From: Stutzerimonas balearica DSM 6083
Lineage (GTDB): Bacteria; Pseudomonadota; Gammaproteobacteria; Pseudomonadales; Pseudomonadaceae
Direction of reading: 5' to 3'
NCBI RefSeq assembly: GCF_000818015.1
Contig: NZ_CP007511.1
Span: 744,001-808,000, forward strand
Length of the DNA: 64,000 nucleotides
The notes below the pieces were generated by a model, which saw nothing but the letters and a program-made list of their open reading frames with translations, did no database searches and was not told the origin of the DNA. The position numbers and the translations under genes were made by a program. Of the stretch, positions 50,198-58,674 are shown piece after piece. How positions within the stretch are numbered: position 1 is the stretch's first letter; each line of letters begins with the position of its first letter.

Positions 50198-50440
50198 CTA
50201 GCTGCGCTCCAGTTCGATCTGAATGTCGCTGACGCCCAGCTCCTGCATGCGCTCCTGTTCGCTGGGCAGCTCGGGTATTTCCCAGGGGGTGTCGGTCGCC
50301 GCCCGGGGTTCGCGCACATGATGCAGGAGAATCTCCAGTTCCACCTGTTCCAGGCTTGGCTCTTGAAAGGCGCTCATCTGCAGGGAGGCCGGCTGGCCGT
50401 TGATGCGGTAATGGATGCGGTAGCGCTTGAGTTCGGTCAC
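50198..50440 (-). CDS. Conserved hypothetical protein, 80 residues
   Basis: A small soluble acidic protein beginning MTELKRYRIHYRINGQPASLQ, with alternating beta-type N-terminal sequence and Glu-rich C-terminus (EQERMQELGVSDIQIELERS). The domain is not recognised. AGGAGC lies just upstream of the ATG, and codon use looks like that of its neighbours. It lies between tatD and ada on the same strand, with 72 nt to tatD. A pseudomonad-type conserved protein is likely, but the function cannot be stated. Confidence 0.65.
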   Translation of the reverse strand: MTELKRYRIHYRINGQPASLQMSAFQEPSLEQVELEILLHHVREPRAATDTPWEIPELPSEQERMQELGVSDIQIELERS

Positions 50441-50488
50441 GGGGGCTCCTGGCGTGGGGCTGTTGTAGATCGGACCACGCCGAAGCGC

Positions 50489-51532
50489 TCAGTCTCCCTC
50501 GGTTGTGCTCGAAGACTCGCTGGCGAGCAGGGCGGCCTTGCGCGCCAGGCCCCAGCGGTAGCCAGTCAGCGCCTGGCCGGCGCCGACCACCCGGTGGCAG
50601 GGCACCAGCAGCCCGACCGGGTTGCTGGCGCAGGCGCGTGCCACCGCGCGGGCATGGCTGCCGAGCGCGTCGGCCAGCTCGGCGTAGCGTCGCGTCTGCC
50701 CCGGCGGGATCGCCTGCAGCGCCTGCCAGACGCGGCGCTGAAAGGCGGTGCCGCGCAGGTCCAGCGGCAAATGGGCCGCGCGGGCGGGCTCCTCGAGTTG
50801 AGCGACCACGGCCTGCAGCCAGTCGCCCAAGCCTGGCTGGTCGCGCCGCAGTTCTGCGGCTGCGAAGCGCAGGCGCAGTTCCTGCTCGAGCGCCTCCTCG
50901 CTGTCGCCGAACAGCAGGGCGCAGATGCCCCTTTCACTCGCCGCGATGAGCAACAACCCCAGTGGGCAGGCTGCGATGGCATAGCGCAGCTGTTCACCGC
51001 TGGCGCCGCGCCGCCGCTGCGCCGGGCTCAGCCCCTGTCCATCGGCATAAGCGGCGCCAACACCTCCGTAGCCGGCGCTCAGCGCGGCATCCAGCACGCT
51101 GCTTGCGGTCGGCAGGGCGGCCTGCAGCCGCTCGCGGCGTCGCGCCTGCGCCCAGGCGCTTGGGGTCAGGCCGGTGCGTGCCTTGAACGCACGTGCCAGG
51201 TGCGACGGCGACAGGCCGATGCGCGCGGCCAGCTGCGCCAGAGGGATCGCGCGCTCGGCGGTGTCGAGCAGGCGGCAGGCGGCGGCGACCAGTTCATCCA
51301 GCTGCGCGGCCGTATCGATTCCCGTCGGGTGGCAGCGGCGGCAGGGGCGGAAGCCGGCGGCTTCGGCCTGCTCGGCGTTGACGTAGAAGGCCACGCGGTC
51401 GCGCCGCGGACGACGCGCCGGGCAGCTCGGCCGGCAAAAAATGCCGGTCGAGCGCACGGCAAAGACGAAGCGGCCGTCGTGCGTCGCATCGCGCGCGCAG
51501 ACGGCTTGCCAGCAGCGTTCGGTGTCGAGCAT
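50489..51532 (-). CDS. ada: Bifunctional DNA repair protein/transcriptional regulator Ada
   Basis: Ada takes methyl groups from phosphotriesters and from O6-methylguanine and activates the adaptive response to alkylation. The 347-residue protein has the zinc-binding N-domain with Cys33, Cys37, Cys64 and Cys67 (FCRPSCPAR, PCRRCHP). An AraC-type HTH follows (LAARIGLSPSHLARAFKARTGLTP). The MGMT domain has active-site Cys312 in VPCHRVVGAG. The ATG at 51532, with GAGG upstream, gives normal length. Divergent from the RIO kinase gene. Confidence 0.94.
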   Translation of the reverse strand: MLDTERCWQAVCARDATHDGRFVFAVRSTGIFCRPSCPARRPRRDRVAFYVNAEQAEAAGFRPCRRCHPTGIDTAAQLDELVAAACRLLDTAERAIPLAQLAARIGLSPSHLARAFKARTGLTPSAWAQARRRERLQAALPTASSVLDAALSAGYGGVGAAYADGQGLSPAQRRRGASGEQLRYAIAACPLGLLLIAASERGICALLFGDSEEALEQELRLRFAAAELRRDQPGLGDWLQAVVAQLEEPARAAHLPLDLRGTAFQRRVWQALQAIPPGQTRRYAELADALGSHARAVARACASNPVGLLVPCHRVVGAGQALTGYRWGLARKAALLASESSSTTEGD

Positions 51533-51693
51533 GGCGGCGACCTCAGCAATCGGGGTGCTGCGATTGTCGATCCGCGCGCGGATGCTTGCCAATCCGTTTC
51601 AGGCTTTCAAACCCGGATGCGGGGCATGGCAGGCCGAAGGCGATTGCCGTAACCTGCGGCCGCCCATGCCTGCCAGAGGAGCCCGCCCTCGCG

Positions 51694-52572
51694 ATGAAAA
51701 CCCCCAAGCGACTCGAACCACTGATCGAGGACGGCCTGATCGATGAAGTCGTGCGGCCGCTGATGAGCGGCAAGGAGGCCTCGGTCTACGTGGTGCGCTG
51801 TGGCGAGGTGCTGCGCTGCGCCAAGGTCTACAAGGAGGCCGACAAGCGGGGCTTCCGGCAGGCCGCCAAATATCAGGAAGGGCGCAAGGTGCGTAACAGC
51901 CGCGACGCCCGGGCCATGGCCAAGGGCTCGAAGTACGGCAAGCGCGAGCGCGAGGAAACCTGGCAGAACGCCGAGGTCGCCGCGCTGTACCGGCTGGCCG
52001 CAGCCGGTGTGCGCGTGCCGCAGCCCTACGACTTCCTCGACGGCGTGCTGCTGATGGAGATGATCGTGGGCGACGACGGCGATGCCGCCCCGCGACTGAA
52101 CGACGTGGACCTGCACCCGGACGATGCCCGCGAGTTCCATGCGTTCATGATCGGCGAGATCGTCAAGATGCTCTGCGCAGGGCTGGTGCACGGAGACCTT
52201 TCCGAGTTCAACGTGCTGCTCGACGGCCAGGGGCCGGTGATCATCGACCTGCCGCAGGCGGTGGATGCCGCAGGCAACAACCATGCGTTCGAGATGCTCG
52301 AGCGTGATGTCGGCAACATGGCCGCCTATTTCGGGCAGTTCGCTCCCGAGCTGCGCTTCACCCGCTACGCCAAGGAGATGTGGGCGCTCTACGAGGAGGG
52401 CCGGCTGACACCGCAGACCCCGCTCACCGGCGAGTTCGCCGAGCCCGAGGATGCCGCCGACCTGGACGCGGTGATGCGCGAGATCAAGGCCGCGCTCGCC
52501 GATCAGGCGCGCCGCGAAGCTCAGCGCGAGGAGCGCGACGACGAGCCGCCACCGCCGCCCTGGATGAGCTGA
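51694..52572 (+). CDS. RIO1-family serine protein kinase
   Basis: A 292-residue atypical kinase of the RIO family. The family is best known for ribosome maturation in archaea and eukaryotes, but it is also present in many proteobacteria. Motifs: a nucleotide loop region SGKEASVYVVRCG, catalytic loop VHGDLSEFNVLL (Asp and Asn) and metal-binding VIIDLPQAVD. The N-terminus MKTPKRLEPLIEDGLIDEVVRPL replaces a full winged helix. The ATG at 51694 is chosen because the longer frame overlaps the ada control region. Its substrate in bacteria is unknown. Confidence 0.9.
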   Translation: MKTPKRLEPLIEDGLIDEVVRPLMSGKEASVYVVRCGEVLRCAKVYKEADKRGFRQAAKYQEGRKVRNSRDARAMAKGSKYGKREREETWQNAEVAALYRLAAAGVRVPQPYDFLDGVLLMEMIVGDDGDAAPRLNDVDLHPDDAREFHAFMIGEIVKMLCAGLVHGDLSEFNVLLDGQGPVIIDLPQAVDAAGNNHAFEMLERDVGNMAAYFGQFAPELRFTRYAKEMWALYEEGRLTPQTPLTGEFAEPEDAADLDAVMREIKAALADQARREAQREERDDEPPPPPWMS

Positions 52573-52578
52573 GCGGGC

Positions 52579-53499
52579 TCAACCCAGCCCGTAGCGCTGC
52601 CAGGCACGGGCGGCGCTGAAGTGCAGCTGGGCGTGGCGGCGGGCGAGCAGGGCGCGGTCCTTGTCGTAGCCTCCGCCGATCAGCCCGACCAGCGGAATGT
52701 CGCGCTCCAGGCAGTGCTCGATGACCCGCGAATCGCGCGCGGCCAACCCCGCGTCGCTGAGCGCGAGCAGGCCGAGGGCGTCGTCGCGGTGGACATCGAC
52801 GCCGGCGTCGTAGAGCACCAGGTCCGGTTGGTAGAGCGGCAGCAGATAGCCGAGCGTATCGTCGACCACCTTCAGGTAGTCCGCGTCGCCAAGGCCCGGC
52901 GCCAACGGGATATCCCAGTCGCTTTCGGCCTTGCGCGCCGGAAAGTTCTTTTCGCAGTGCAGCGAGACGGTCACCGCGTCGGGCACGTTCGCCAGGATGC
53001 GTGCGGTGCCGTCGCCCTGATGCACATCGCAATCGAAGATCAGCACGCGGCCGACGCGCCCGCTCTCGAGCAGCGCCAGGGCGATCACCGCCAGGTCGTT
53101 GAAGATGCAGAAGCCCGAGGCATGGTCACGATGGGCGTGATGCGTGCCGCCGGCCAGGTGGCAGGCCAGGCCGTGCTGCAGCGCCTGCTCGGCGGCCAGC
53201 AGCGAACCGCCGACCGCCCGCACCGTGCGCCGGGCCAGCGCCGGGCTCCACGGCAGGCCGAGGCGGCGTAGCTCTTCACGGCTCATTTCGCCATCGCAGT
53301 AGCGGTCGACGTAGTCGCGGTCGTGGGCCAGCGCGAGCACCTCGCGCGGGCAGAGCTCGGGCCGCAGCAGCGCGTCGTCCCGGGTCAGGCCGCTGTCGAC
53401 CAGGTGATCGCGCAACAGGCGGAATTTCTCCATGGGAAAGCGGTGGCCCGGGGGCAGCGGCGGACTGTAGTCGTCGTGATAGATCAGCGGCAGGGCCAT
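52579..53499 (-). CDS. Histone deacetylase-like amidohydrolase
   Basis: A 306-residue class IV-like member of the HDAC/AcuC family, zinc-dependent deacetylases of proteins or small amines. Motifs: GGTHHAHRDHASGFCIFNDLAV (His dyad), RVLIFDCDVHQGDGT (zinc Asp/His) and LVLYDAGVDVHRDDALG (zinc Asp). It is cytosolic and the substrate is unknown. Start at ATG 53499 (MALPLIYHDDYSPPLPPGHRFPM). Its stop lies 7 nt from that of the convergent RIO kinase gene. Confidence 0.93.
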   Translation of the reverse strand: MALPLIYHDDYSPPLPPGHRFPMEKFRLLRDHLVDSGLTRDDALLRPELCPREVLALAHDRDYVDRYCDGEMSREELRRLGLPWSPALARRTVRAVGGSLLAAEQALQHGLACHLAGGTHHAHRDHASGFCIFNDLAVIALALLESGRVGRVLIFDCDVHQGDGTARILANVPDAVTVSLHCEKNFPARKAESDWDIPLAPGLGDADYLKVVDDTLGYLLPLYQPDLVLYDAGVDVHRDDALGLLALSDAGLAARDSRVIEHCLERDIPLVGLIGGGYDKDRALLARRHAQLHFSAARAWQRYGLG

Positions 53500-53659
53500 G
53501 GCAGCATCCGGCAGGTTTGCCGACGAGTATGCCGGCCGCCGCGAGCCGGCCTCAAGCCGCGCGCAGGCGGCACGATCGGCGGCGTTCGCCGCCGCGCTGG
53601 AGCCGTGCCGCGCGAATCCGTACCATGGCGACCTGCCCCGTGCCCCTAGGAAAACGTCC

Positions 53660-54529
53660 ATGACCCAGACCCTCGACCATCTGGTCAATCTGCTCTCGCT
53701 CGAGCGCATCGAAGAGAACCTGTTTCGCGGTGCCAGCCAGGATCTGGGCTTTCCGCAGCTGTTCGGCGGGCAGGTGCTCGGTCAGGTGATCTCGGCGGCG
53801 AGCCAGACCGTGGAAACCACGCGTCACGTGCATTCGCTGCACGGCTACTTCCTGCGTCCGGGTGACTCCCACGAGCCGGTCGTCTATGACGTCGACCGGG
53901 TGCGGGACGGGCGCAGCTTCACCACGCGTAGGGTCAGCGCCATCCAGAAGGGGCGGATCATCTTCACCGGCATCGCCTCGTTCCAGGCCGAGGAGAGCGG
54001 TTACGAACACCAGCTGCAGATGCCTGACGTGGTCGGCCCCGAAGACCTGGCCAGCGAGTGGGAGCTGTTGCACAAGCTCACGCCGCTGGTACCCGAGCGG
54101 GTGATGGAGAAGCTGCGTCGGCCCAAGCCGATCGAGATCCGTCCGGTGACCCTGCAGGACCCGACCAACCCGCAGCCGCTCGAGCCGATCCGCCACCTGT
54201 GGTTCCGCGCCGATGGCACGTTGCCGGCCAGCCCGGCGCTGCACAAGTACCTGTTGGCCTACGCCTCGGACTTCAGCTTCGTCGGCACCGCGCTGCAGCC
54301 GCACGGCGTGAGCTCCTGGAGCAAGTTCATCCAGCTGGCCAGCCTTGACCATGCGATCTGGTTCCACCGCGAGGTGAAACTCGACGACTGGCTGCTGTAC
54401 TCGATCGACAGCCCCTGGGCGGGCAATGCACGCGGCTTCGTGCGCGGCAGCATCTTCAATCGTGCCGGCGAGCTGGTGGCCTCGGTGGCCCAGGAAGGGC
54501 TGATCCGTGCCCGAGAGGACTGGATGTGA
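53660..54529 (+). CDS. tesB: Acyl-CoA thioesterase II (TesB)
   Basis: TesB hydrolyses medium- and long-chain acyl-CoA. The 289-residue double-hotdog protein has the conserved FRGASQDLGFPQLFGGQVLGQ, LHSLHGYFLRPGD, DGRSFTTRRVSAIQKGR and the C-terminal LDHAIWFHREVKLDDWLLYSIDSPWAGNARG. All are family landmarks, including the catalytic Asp/Thr/Gln region. Its stop overlaps the start of the following HAD gene. Confidence 0.95.
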   Translation: MTQTLDHLVNLLSLERIEENLFRGASQDLGFPQLFGGQVLGQVISAASQTVETTRHVHSLHGYFLRPGDSHEPVVYDVDRVRDGRSFTTRRVSAIQKGRIIFTGIASFQAEESGYEHQLQMPDVVGPEDLASEWELLHKLTPLVPERVMEKLRRPKPIEIRPVTLQDPTNPQPLEPIRHLWFRADGTLPASPALHKYLLAYASDFSFVGTALQPHGVSSWSKFIQLASLDHAIWFHREVKLDDWLLYSIDSPWAGNARGFVRGSIFNRAGELVASVAQEGLIRAREDWM

Positions 54530-55116
54530 CGCTTGCCGCGCTGCGCCACTGGGTGTTCGACATGGACGGCACCCTGACCATCGCCGTGCATGACTTCGCG
54601 GCGATCCGCCGCGCGCTGGACATCCCCGCGGACGACGACATCCTGCATCACCTCGCCGCGCTGCCGGCCGAGCAGGCGGCGCCCAAGCGCGCCTGGCTGC
54701 TCGAACACGAGCGCGAGCTGGCCTACGCGGCGCGCCCGGCCCCCGGTGCGCTGGAGCTGGTGCATGCGCTGCGCGAGCGCGGCTGCCGGCTCGGCGTGCT
54801 GACCCGCAACGCCCACGAGCTCGCGCTGGTGACATTGCAGGCGCTCGGGCTGGGTGACTGCTTCGTGCCGGAGGACATTCTCGGCCGCGATGAGGCACCT
54901 CCCAAGCCGCATCCGGGCGGCCTGCTCAAGCTCGCCGAGCGCTGGGGCGTCGAGCCGGGGGCGCTGGTGATGGTCGGCGACTACCGCTTCGATCTCGAAT
55001 GTGCCCGGGCCGCCGGGGCGCAGGGTGTGCTGGTCAACCTGCCGGACAACCCCTGGCCGGAACTGACCGAGTGGCATGCGCGCGATTGTGCGGCACTGCT
55101 GGCGCAGCTGGGTTGA
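54526..55116 (+). CDS. HAD-family hydrolase
   Basis: A 196-residue haloacid-dehalogenase-type phosphatase with the motif I nucleophile VFDMDGTLT, a helical cap, motif II LTRN, motif III Lys in PPKPHPGGL and motif IV MVGDYRFDLE. The start is GTG 54526, overlapping the tesB TGA (GTGA) with CGAGAGGAC upstream, so it is translationally coupled to tesB. Similar to phosphoglycolate phosphatase-like proteins, but the substrate is undetermined. Confidence 0.9.
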   Translation: MTLAALRHWVFDMDGTLTIAVHDFAAIRRALDIPADDDILHHLAALPAEQAAPKRAWLLEHERELAYAARPAPGALELVHALRERGCRLGVLTRNAHELALVTLQALGLGDCFVPEDILGRDEAPPKPHPGGLLKLAERWGVEPGALVMVGDYRFDLECARAAGAQGVLVNLPDNPWPELTEWHARDCAALLAQLG

Positions 55117-55195
55117 ACCCGCACTGGGTGCGCCACGCGCTTCGCCCGGAGCGGTGCAAGCGCATGGCGTTCGCCGGCGGCCGCTCGGCCTGAGC

Positions 55196-56053
55196 TTATA
55201 AGCGCGGAGCCTTGAACGTGTCGCAGCGCCCCGGCTCGCCGCTGTCGAAGCCGGTGCGGAACCAGCGGACCCGTTGCGCCGAGGTGCCATGGGTGAAGGC
55301 GTCGGGCACCACGCGCCCCTGGCTCTGCTGCTGCAGGCGGTCATCGCCGATGGCGCTGGCCGCGTTGAGTGCTTCCTCCAGATCGCCTTGCTCCAGCCAG
55401 TCGTGGCGTTGCTGGGCATGGTGCGCCCAGACGCCGGCCAGGCAGTCGGCCTGCAGCTCCTGGCGGACCAGCAGGCCGTTGTCGCCTTCGAGCCGCGCGC
55501 CGCGCGCGCGGGCCTGCTGAACCTGCTGCGAGACGCCGAGCAGGGTCTGCACGTGATGGCCGACTTCGTGAGCGATGACATAGGCCTGAGCGAAGTCGCC
55601 GGCGGCGGAAAAGCGCCGGGCCATCTCGTCGAAGAACTGCAGGTCCAGGTAGACCTGCTGGTCGCCGGGGCAGTAGAACGGGCCGACCGCCGAACTGGCG
55701 AAGCCGCAGGCCGAGTTCACCCCGCCGCGAAACAGCACCAGCCTGGGGTCGCGGTACTGCTCGCCGCTCTGCCGGAACAATGCCTGCCAGGTGTCTTCGG
55801 TATCGCCAAGAATGGCGCGCACGAAATCGACCTGCGGGTCGTCGCCTGTGGTGCTCGGGCGCTGCTGCTGAACGGTCGAGCCGTCCTGCCCGGTGAGCTG
55901 GCCGAGCAGTTGCAGCGGGTCCTGCCCGGTGAGCAGGCCGAGCACCACGACAATGACGATGCCGCCCAGGCCCAGCCCTCCGCCCAGGCGCATGCCGCTG
56001 CGCCCTCGGGCATCCACCACGTTGTCGCTGCGACGCGCACGTTTCCAGCGCAT
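55196..56053 (-). CDS. Neutral zinc metallopeptidase (YpfJ-like)
   Basis: A 285-residue membrane-anchored putative zinc peptidase. Basic N-terminus MRWKRARRSDNVVDARGRSG is followed by a Gly-rich helix (LGGIVIVVVLGLL, about 30-43) and a periplasmic catalytic domain. That domain has the HEVGHH zinc motif (AYVIAHEVGHHVQTLLGVS) and a downstream Glu-bearing ELQADCLAGVWAHH. Conserved FCSGxxxSACGFAxxAVGPFYCPxD-type sequence is present. It belongs to the YpfJ/zinc-metallopeptidase family; substrates are unknown. Confidence 0.92.
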   Translation of the reverse strand: MRWKRARRSDNVVDARGRSGMRLGGGLGLGGIVIVVVLGLLTGQDPLQLLGQLTGQDGSTVQQQRPSTTGDDPQVDFVRAILGDTEDTWQALFRQSGEQYRDPRLVLFRGGVNSACGFASSAVGPFYCPGDQQVYLDLQFFDEMARRFSAAGDFAQAYVIAHEVGHHVQTLLGVSQQVQQARARGARLEGDNGLLVRQELQADCLAGVWAHHAQQRHDWLEQGDLEEALNAASAIGDDRLQQQSQGRVVPDAFTHGTSAQRVRWFRTGFDSGEPGRCDTFKAPRL

Positions 56054-56121
56054 GGGCTCGGTTCTCCGCTGTGTCTGTCAGCCATCAGACCGGCGGGACA
56101 GCGCATCGTTGCCGTGGCCGG

Positions 56122-56556
56122 TCAGTGCCCAGGATAGTCGGCCAGGACCCGTTCGGACCCGTCCTTGGCCAGGCCGATGACCTGATAGGCGTCCTGGCGG
56201 TCGCCCATCTCCATGCCGGGCGAGCCGACCGGCATGCCGGGCACCGCTGCGCCAGCGAGGTCCGGCTGGGCACGCAGCTTGAGAATGTCGGCTGCCGGCA
56301 CGTGGCCTTCGACGAACTGGCCGCCGATCACGGCGGTATGGCAGGAGCCGAGCCGAGGCGGCACGCCATTGGCGATTTTCACCGCGACCATGTCGGGCTC
56401 GACGTGGTCGGTCACGCTGAAGCCGTTGGCTTCGAGGTGCTCGATCCAGGCCTTGCAGCAACCGCAGTTGGCGTCGCGATGGACGTCGATGGCGATCGGC
56501 TCGGCGGCCTGCGCCAGGCCGGCAAAAAGAGTGGTGGCAAGCAATAGACGACGCAT
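56122..56556 (-). CDS. DUF411 metal-binding periplasmic protein
   Basis: A 144-residue precursor with an 18-residue signal peptide (RRLLLATTLFAGLAQA) and the motif CGCC (Cys31, Cys33, Cys34) at the start of the mature protein. SCHTAVIGGQFVEGHVPAADI and a C-terminal Met/Gly-rich loop (GMPVGSPGMEMGDRQDAYQV) follow. DUF411 proteins are often found with copper resistance genes; a role in metal binding is inferred from that. No copper gene is adjacent here. GGAGG lies 6 nt before the ATG at 56556. Confidence 0.88.
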   Translation of the reverse strand: MRRLLLATTLFAGLAQAAEPIAIDVHRDANCGCCKAWIEHLEANGFSVTDHVEPDMVAVKIANGVPPRLGSCHTAVIGGQFVEGHVPAADILKLRAQPDLAGAAVPGMPVGSPGMEMGDRQDAYQVIGLAKDGSERVLADYPGH

Positions 56557-56722
56557 GGAAAACCTCCGGTGACGAAGCCGGCAGCATAGCCCCGCGCGCG
56601 TCGGGGCCAAAGCCGCAAAGTGTGGGCAAATGTGGCGATCCGCAGGGTGCCTCCGGATCGAACCAAGCCCCCGACGAGCGGTCGTATGGCGACCGGGGAT
56701 CGAGTCATCAGGAGCGTTTTCG

Positions 56723-57262
56723 ATGCGTTTTGCCCGTTTCGTACTGCTGGCCCAGGCCCTGTTCATGCTGGCCTTCAGCCTGGCCTACTGGGTACGCCCG
56801 TATGAGATGGCCAATCTCAACGGCATGCTGCTCATGGAGTCGGCATCGATCAGCCACATGCGCGTCTACTACGGTGGGCTGCAACTGGGACTGGCGCTGT
56901 TCCTGCTCTGGGCGGCGCGCGCACCGGAACGCATGCGCACCGCGCTGATGATGCTGGTGTTCCTGATGGCAGCGCTGGTGTTCGGGCGCCTGCTGTCGCT
57001 GTGGCTCGACGGCGGCAGCCTGATCGGTTTCGACCTTGCCTCGCTGATCTATCGCCTGCTGGCGGCGTTGCTCGCCGCGCTCGCCTACCGTCTGCTGCGC
57101 GAACCGGAGGAGGATGCCCAGCCCATACCACCGCCAACGCGCCGGCTCGACGATACACCGCCACAGCCCTTCCGCCTGGGCGACGGCCCGGCGCCGTTCG
57201 AGGCCGGGGCGGATGATGCCGCCGAGCGGGACGGTGCGTCCGATCAACCCGCTTCGCGCTGA
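56723..57262 (+). CDS. DUF4345-like four-helix membrane protein
   Basis: A 179-residue protein with four predicted membrane helices within the first ~135 residues (FVLLAQALFMLAFSLAYWV, GLQLGLALFLLWA, ALMMLVFLMAALVFGRLL, LIYRLLAALLAALAYRLL). A Pro-rich cytosolic tail follows. The pattern resembles the DUF4345 family; function unknown. AGGAGCG precedes the ATG at 56723. Its last 19 bp overlap the end of the convergent dnr gene. Confidence 0.75.
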   Translation: MRFARFVLLAQALFMLAFSLAYWVRPYEMANLNGMLLMESASISHMRVYYGGLQLGLALFLLWAARAPERMRTALMMLVFLMAALVFGRLLSLWLDGGSLIGFDLASLIYRLLAALLAALAYRLLREPEEDAQPIPPPTRRLDDTPPQPFRLGDGPAPFEAGADDAAERDGASDQPASR

Positions 57263-57930
57263 TAGGCCGCGAGGTTGAGCGGGTCGAGAATCTCGATGCG
57301 GCGGTTGTGCACGCGAATCAGCCCGGCGCTGATCAGCCGGTGCAGGATGCGTGAGAAGGTTTCCGGCTGGATGCCCAGCTTCGAGGCGATCAGCCGCTTC
57401 GGCACGTCGAGGTTGACGATGCCGCTATCGGACTCCTGCGCCTGGATGAGAAAGCGTGCGACCCGGTGATTGGCGTTGGACGTGGCCAGGTTGTCGATGT
57501 CGTCCAGCCGCCGGTTGAGGCGCTGGCTGAGTCGCGCAAGCATGGCCTGCGCGAGCGGCGGGTGCTGCTGCAGCAGGCGCTGGTAGCACGCGTTCTGGAC
57601 CTGCAGCACCAGCGTTTCGCGCAGCGCAGTGGCGCTGAGCCGGTAATGCGGCTGCTCGTCGAACAGCGGTGTCTCGGCGAAGACATCGCCGGGGCGGACG
57701 ATCTCCAGCACGCGCTCCTGCCCGTCGCCGCTGAGCCGGTGCAGCTTGATCTGCCCATGCACCAGAATGAAGAAATGCCGCGCCGGATCGCCCTCATGAT
57801 GCAGCGTGGCGCCCTGCAGCAGGCGGCGGCTGCCGGCGCCGAGCGCCAGTTCCTGCAGCGCCGGTTGGGGTAATGCCTGAAACAGCGGGTGGCGGAACAG
57901 CGTCGCCAGCAGGGTGGAATGGGTAAGCAT
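57244..57930 (-). CDS. Crp/Fnr-family regulator of the Dnr type
   Basis: A 228-residue CRP-FNR regulator. The N-terminal effector domain (VHGQIKLHRLSGDGQERVLEIVRPGDVFAE) lacks the N-terminal cysteine cluster of Anr/Fnr, so it is not an iron-sulfur oxygen sensor. Dnr-type members sense NO via heme and control denitrification. The C-terminal HTH has IASKLGIQPETFSRILHRL; the E-xx-SR recognition residues predict FNR-box binding (TTGAT-N4-ATCAA). In P. stutzeri a gene of this type (dnrE) neighbours narXL, and this is the best candidate. GGAGG lies 5 nt before ATG 57930. A NarL-like site lies 73 bp upstream. Confidence 0.9.
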   Translation of the reverse strand: MLTHSTLLATLFRHPLFQALPQPALQELALGAGSRRLLQGATLHHEGDPARHFFILVHGQIKLHRLSGDGQERVLEIVRPGDVFAETPLFDEQPHYRLSATALRETLVLQVQNACYQRLLQQHPPLAQAMLARLSQRLNRRLDDIDNLATSNANHRVARFLIQAQESDSGIVNLDVPKRLIASKLGIQPETFSRILHRLISAGLIRVHNRRIEILDPLNLAAYQREAG

Positions 57931-58002
57931 GCGGCCTCCTTGCTGCCTGCATCCTAGGAGGCTGGCCAGGCGCCAGTCGCCTCCCGGAAGCGATAAACCG
58001 GC

Positions 58003-58018
58003 TACCTCCAAAGAGGCA
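58003..58018 (-). promoter_or_regulatory. NarL-type 7-2-7 site upstream of the dnr gene
   Basis: TACCTCC-AA-AGAGGCA forms two inverted heptamers (TACCTCC and, on the other strand, TGCCTCT) around a 2-nt spacer, as in NarL 7-2-7 sites. It lies between the narL stop and the dnr start. A -10-like TAGGAT (complement of 57951-57956) would place it about 67 nt upstream of the start of transcription. Confidence 0.5.
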
Positions 58019-58026
58019 GCTGGTGC

Positions 58027-58674
58027 TCAACCGCGCATCCGCTCGTGCTCCAGCGCCCAGACGGCAGCTTCGACGCGCGAGCGCAAGCCGAGCTTGTGCA
58101 GCAGGTTCTTCACGTGCACCTTCACCGTGCCTTCGGTGATGCCCAGTTTGCGGCCGATCATCTTGTTGCTGTTGCCGCCGGCGATCATCTTCAGCACCTG
58201 CCGTTCGCGCTCGGTCAGCTCCGCTTCGGAGGTCACCGGCTGGCCGACCCGCAAGGCCTGGGCCATGACGCGCGCCAGCGCCGGGCTGACCACCAGGTCG
58301 CCCTGCAGCACTTCGCGGATCTGGTCGATGAGCTTTTCCGGCTCCATGTCCTTGAGCAGATAGCCGTCGGCGCCATGACGCAGGGCGTCACGCACGTCTT
58401 CCTCGGCGTCGGAGACGGTGAACAGCAGTACCTTGCCTTCGTAACCCTGCTGGCGCAGGCGCTTGAGCGTCTCGATGCCATTGAGCGCAGGCATGTTGTT
58501 GTCCAGCAGGATCAGGTCGGGGGCGAGGTCCGGCATCAGGCGCAGGGCTTCCTCGCCGTTGCTGGCCTCGCCGACCACGGCCAGGTCGTCTTCGAGCTCC
58601 AGCAGCTGGCGCATGCCGCGGCGCATCATCGGGTGGTCGTCGACCAGCAGGATGCTGTGACGTGTGTCGTTCAT
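58027..58674 (-). CDS. narL: Nitrate/nitrite response regulator NarL
   Basis: NarL is phosphorylated by NarX in the presence of nitrate and controls nitrate-respiration genes. The 215-residue protein has a receiver with SILLVDDHPMMRRGM and phospho-Asp58 in LILLDNNMPALNG. A LuxR-type HTH follows (LTERERQVLKMIAGGNSNKMIGRKLGITEGTVKVHVKN; the recognition helix starts near GTVKVH). The start ATG at 58674 overlaps the narX stop by 4 nt, so the pair is translationally coupled. Confidence 0.96.
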   Translation of the reverse strand: MNDTRHSILLVDDHPMMRRGMRQLLELEDDLAVVGEASNGEEALRLMPDLAPDLILLDNNMPALNGIETLKRLRQQGYEGKVLLFTVSDAEEDVRDALRHGADGYLLKDMEPEKLIDQIREVLQGDLVVSPALARVMAQALRVGQPVTSEAELTERERQVLKMIAGGNSNKMIGRKLGITEGTVKVHVKNLLHKLGLRSRVEAAVWALEHERMRG

